Part shown: positions 33,156 through 64,000 of the stretch, in pieces
Position numbering within the stretch: position 1 is the first letter of the stretch
How the letters are laid out: every line of letters begins with the position of its first letter
DNA from: Tubiluchus corallicola
Taxonomy: Eukaryota > Priapulida > Priapulimorpha > Priapulimorphida > Tubiluchidae
Direction of reading: 5' to 3'
Assembly: GCA_030141605.1 (NCBI GenBank)
Contig: JAQGDQ010000918.1
Coordinates: 16,596-80,595, forward strand
Length of the DNA: 64,000 nucleotides
The notes under the pieces: generated by a model
The model's input: only the letters and a program-made list of their open reading frames with translations
What the model was told of the DNA's origin: nothing
The model's database searches: none
Program-made: the position numbers and the translations under genes

Positions 33156-33869
33156 AGAAAGAAGAAACATTTATTTCATACCAAAGCCCACATAAACAAT
33201 GTCCCTGCAAAGTCAGAGAAATTGGAAAGGGTTACAAAAATCACCGTAAACCGATATTTTTCCAAACATTTTTGAATGAATCGTGCTCAAATAAAGTTTT
33301 ACTATGACAGGCTGCCAGTTCCAATTTCTGTTCCAAAAATAACGATTGTTCGATACATTTTATATCAGTACATGTATGAATGTCCATACACAAAAATGGT
33401 TGAATGTTTATACTGGTTATGCAATTTCTGTTTATCTTGGTCATGGAAAATCAATATTTGGTCAGAGAAAAGTCAAGGAAATTTATTTTAAAATTTTGCG
33501 GGAACCCTGTCAGTACTAAAAAGCCATGAAAACAGGGAATGCATACAGGAGGAAAGCGAGTGGGCAAAAATTGCGGAAACAGGAAACAGCAAAGAAAACA
33601 GGGTAAAACACGATCAATATTCACCAAGATGCGATCATTTTAATTAAAATATCAAATATAATTAAAATATAAACTCATGCATCCGAAACCGAGCAAAAAT
33701 ATTATCACAGATACTGTTATCACAAGTTCATAAATAAACTGTCAGCTGATGCATTAATCAAAGATCTGTGGATTAACAATTTTCCATAGAAACCTGCTCT
33801 TAATTTTCACCCCTTTTTGCTTTTCTGCACTTACGACATGATTGTGGTTGTGTAACGAAATGCACAATC
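33156..33869. other. Intergenic sequence, no gene seen
   Basis: Only short, unconserved open frames. No recognised repeat or RNA gene. Confidence 0.4.
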
Positions 33870-33995
33870 GCATAAAACTCGCATTGTTGAAAAACTCGCA
33901 TTGTTGAAAACTCGCATTGTTGAAAAACTCACATTGTTGAAAAACTCACATTGTTGAAAACTCACATTGTTGAAAAACTCACATTGTTGAAAATT
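33870..33995. repeat. 18/19-bp tandem repeat, about 7 copies
   Basis: AAACTCGCATTGTTGAA and AAACTCACATTGTTGAA units in tandem. Confidence 0.9.
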
Positions 33996-34617
33996 AACAA
34001 CACGCATCAACAGCAGTTTTCAAAAGCAAAGCTTGATTCATATAAAGACAAGTTCAGGTCGACCTGCAACGCGACACAACTCGACTCAACTAAACAGTCG
34101 ACTGCGACTGATTTCCAGCAACTAGGAAGATGCGAGTTGCAACACTGTTCAAGTCACTCACAGATGAAAAAACTCAGACCACAAAACGTGACCAGATCAC
34201 AATCATCGTCGAATAATGCTCAGGTTAAAACTGAGTGGAACCGCAAGAAGAACATTAGAGTGAATTGAATTGCACTGAGTTGAGTTGCGTTGCAACTTTC
34301 TTTATGTCGACTCGATATACTTGGACCTATTGACATACTGTACACTGCCATTTGCAGACAGCAACTGTTGCCGAGTCATCTTTGTTGCTCTCAGATGAGT
34401 AGCGTTGCAAGGTTGACCTAAGCCTGCATTTAGACTAGACTTTCTTGATCACAAAAGTGACTTTCTTGATCACTGACTTGATCACAAAAACCCGATTTTC
34501 ACTAAATAACACATTTCAAACGTGTAAAAACAGAAATTTCAAATGAAGGACAATTTCTAAAGCTGCATTCACACGATGACGATGAAATAATTTACGCTGT
34601 GCGTCAAGCTACCCTTT
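33996..34617. other. Polycystin gene 3' flank
   Basis: Includes an unrecognised 105-codon open frame (ends near 34268) without conserved motifs, and GACTCAACTCGAC / GTTGAGTTGCGTTG-type weak inverted patterns. It probably includes the polycystin 3' UTR; no clear AATAAA on the minus strand close to the stop. Confidence 0.35.
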
Positions 34618-63095
<28,478 letters not shown>

Positions 63096-63134
63096 CTGCA
63101 AATAGAGAGAACTTAGCGCTTCATCCCACAGCTT

Positions 63135-63578
63135 CAGGGATGAGAATGACAAATTGTAAAAAAACTCTGAAACAGGCCGGGGGGTTGGGGGCTGCGTAGG
63201 CCATAGAGAACCTTTAAGTGGACTTAAAATATCAATCACCTTGTTTCATGCATAATTTAAAATGCTCAACTATCAAGGATACATGATACCTAATTGTCTC
63301 AAAAACGCCTAAGTACTGGCCGCTCCTATGCAAAAGTATATAAAAACTGTCTGCAATTGACTCAAATAACTCCGCACAATTAATTCTATATTTTTATACA
63401 TAGAGATCTACACGTGGTTACACTGATGTACGTGATGTAAACAAAGTGGCGGCCTGCCACCTAGCGGTCAGCTTGCGAAATAATGTACTGGGTCCATAAA
63501 AATCTTCTCAACGAATTTACGTGATTTACAAAAATGGCACTGCTGGTCTCCCGAAAACTCGGAATTCCGCGTATCCCA
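63135..63578. mobile_element. CAGGGATGAGAA MITE, copy 5 (right end deleted)
   Basis: Begins CAGGGATGAGAATGACAAAT 40 bp upstream of exon 1 and follows the other copies until CGGAATTCCGCGTATCC, where the last ~20 bp including the terminal repeat are missing. Confidence 0.82.
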
Positions 63579-63905
63579 CAGGTTCGCATGACCCTCGGAA
63601 ACATTTGCATATGATAAATTAGGCCTTGGTTAAATCCACGAAAAAAGACAACCTCTAGGAATCAACGTATTTATTGAGCGCTATCGTCTGTAGCACCGTG
63701 TCGCCCTCTATGTCTCGCAACAAGCTGCTAACAGTGTCACTCGATTAACTAAATAAATATTAATGTCGTCTAAATAGGGGTGGTTGCTAAGGTGACCTTT
63801 TGGTTTTTTGCCACCCCGTCTCAATGTAGTGTTTATCATCTTAAAGAAACATTGTATGTTATTATATGTGTAAATTTAAATGAGACGAATAAAATCAGAT
63901 CTAAT
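63579..63905. other. Polycystin intron, nothing recognised
   Basis: No coding or RNA feature seen. Confidence 0.35.
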
Positions 63906-63998
63906 TTAATATAATCTAACCTAACCTAACCTGACCTAGCCTAACCTAACCTAACCAAATCTAACCTAACCTAACCTGACCTAGTCAACCATTACCTG
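63906..63998. repeat. (CCTAA)n telomere-like tract
   Basis: About 15 imperfect CTAAC pentamers with CCTGA/CCTAG variants, the complement of TTAGG. It lies inside a gene's intron, so it is interstitial. Confidence 0.85.
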
Positions 63999-64000
63999 TT

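Noticed and set aside
33951-34268. 105-codon open frame beyond the polycystin 3' end
   Set aside because: No conserved motif, starts in a tandem repeat, no splice or promoter support.

Overview
This window is nuclear DNA of an intron-rich, repeat-rich animal. Its gene content is metazoan: an OTUD5-type deubiquitinase, an 11-transmembrane polycystin-1 family protein and a pentraxin-domain protein. The sequence is A+T-rich, every gene is split by GT-AG introns, and the introns are full of minisatellites, MITEs, SINEs and LINE remnants. This suggests an invertebrate, but I cannot name the species. Both TTAGGG-like and TTAGG-like tracts occur, so telomere type does not settle the clade.

Layout. 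(1) 4.27-7.03 kb, minus strand: the last four exons of a gene with a PAN/apple-like cysteine segment followed by a pentraxin/LamG domain; its 5' end was not found. (2) 7-15 kb: mostly repeats, including a 26-bp minisatellite, a candidate solo LTR, two TTAA-flanked elements, a tRNA-derived SINE and a LINE 3' end. (3) 15.2-29.3 kb, plus strand: a complete nine-exon OTUD5 orthologue of 516 residues, all splice phases matching, with a palindromic CRE in its upstream region. (4) 29.3-34.6 kb: the gap between convergent genes, with a hAT-like element and a 37/38-bp minisatellite. (5) 34.6-63.1 kb, minus strand: 16 exons in phase encoding the C-terminal 1003 residues of a polycystin-1 family protein (all 11 membrane segments, polycystin/TOP loop, pore region, coiled coil and Pro-rich tail). 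The N-terminal exons lie beyond the right edge.

The three genes are not an operon and show no common pathway. OTUD5 is a regulated ubiquitin protease, the polycystin a membrane receptor/channel subunit, and the pentraxin protein probably extracellular.

The most unusual feature is a recurrent form of local duplication. In three polycystin exons (8, 12 and 14 of those visible) the exon's 3' end plus its splice donor is tandemly copied several times into the downstream intron, giving rows of decoy donors at different stages of decay. The pentraxin gene shows the same kind of event at its PAN exon and at its terminal coding exon. Also notable are a MITE community (five TTAA-flanked elements, five copies of a CAGGGATGAGAA element with 6-bp target duplications, several TA-flanked families), a nested insertion, a decayed Polinton-type DNA polymerase fragment inside an OTUD5 intron, and minisatellites that appear to have grown from transposon ends.
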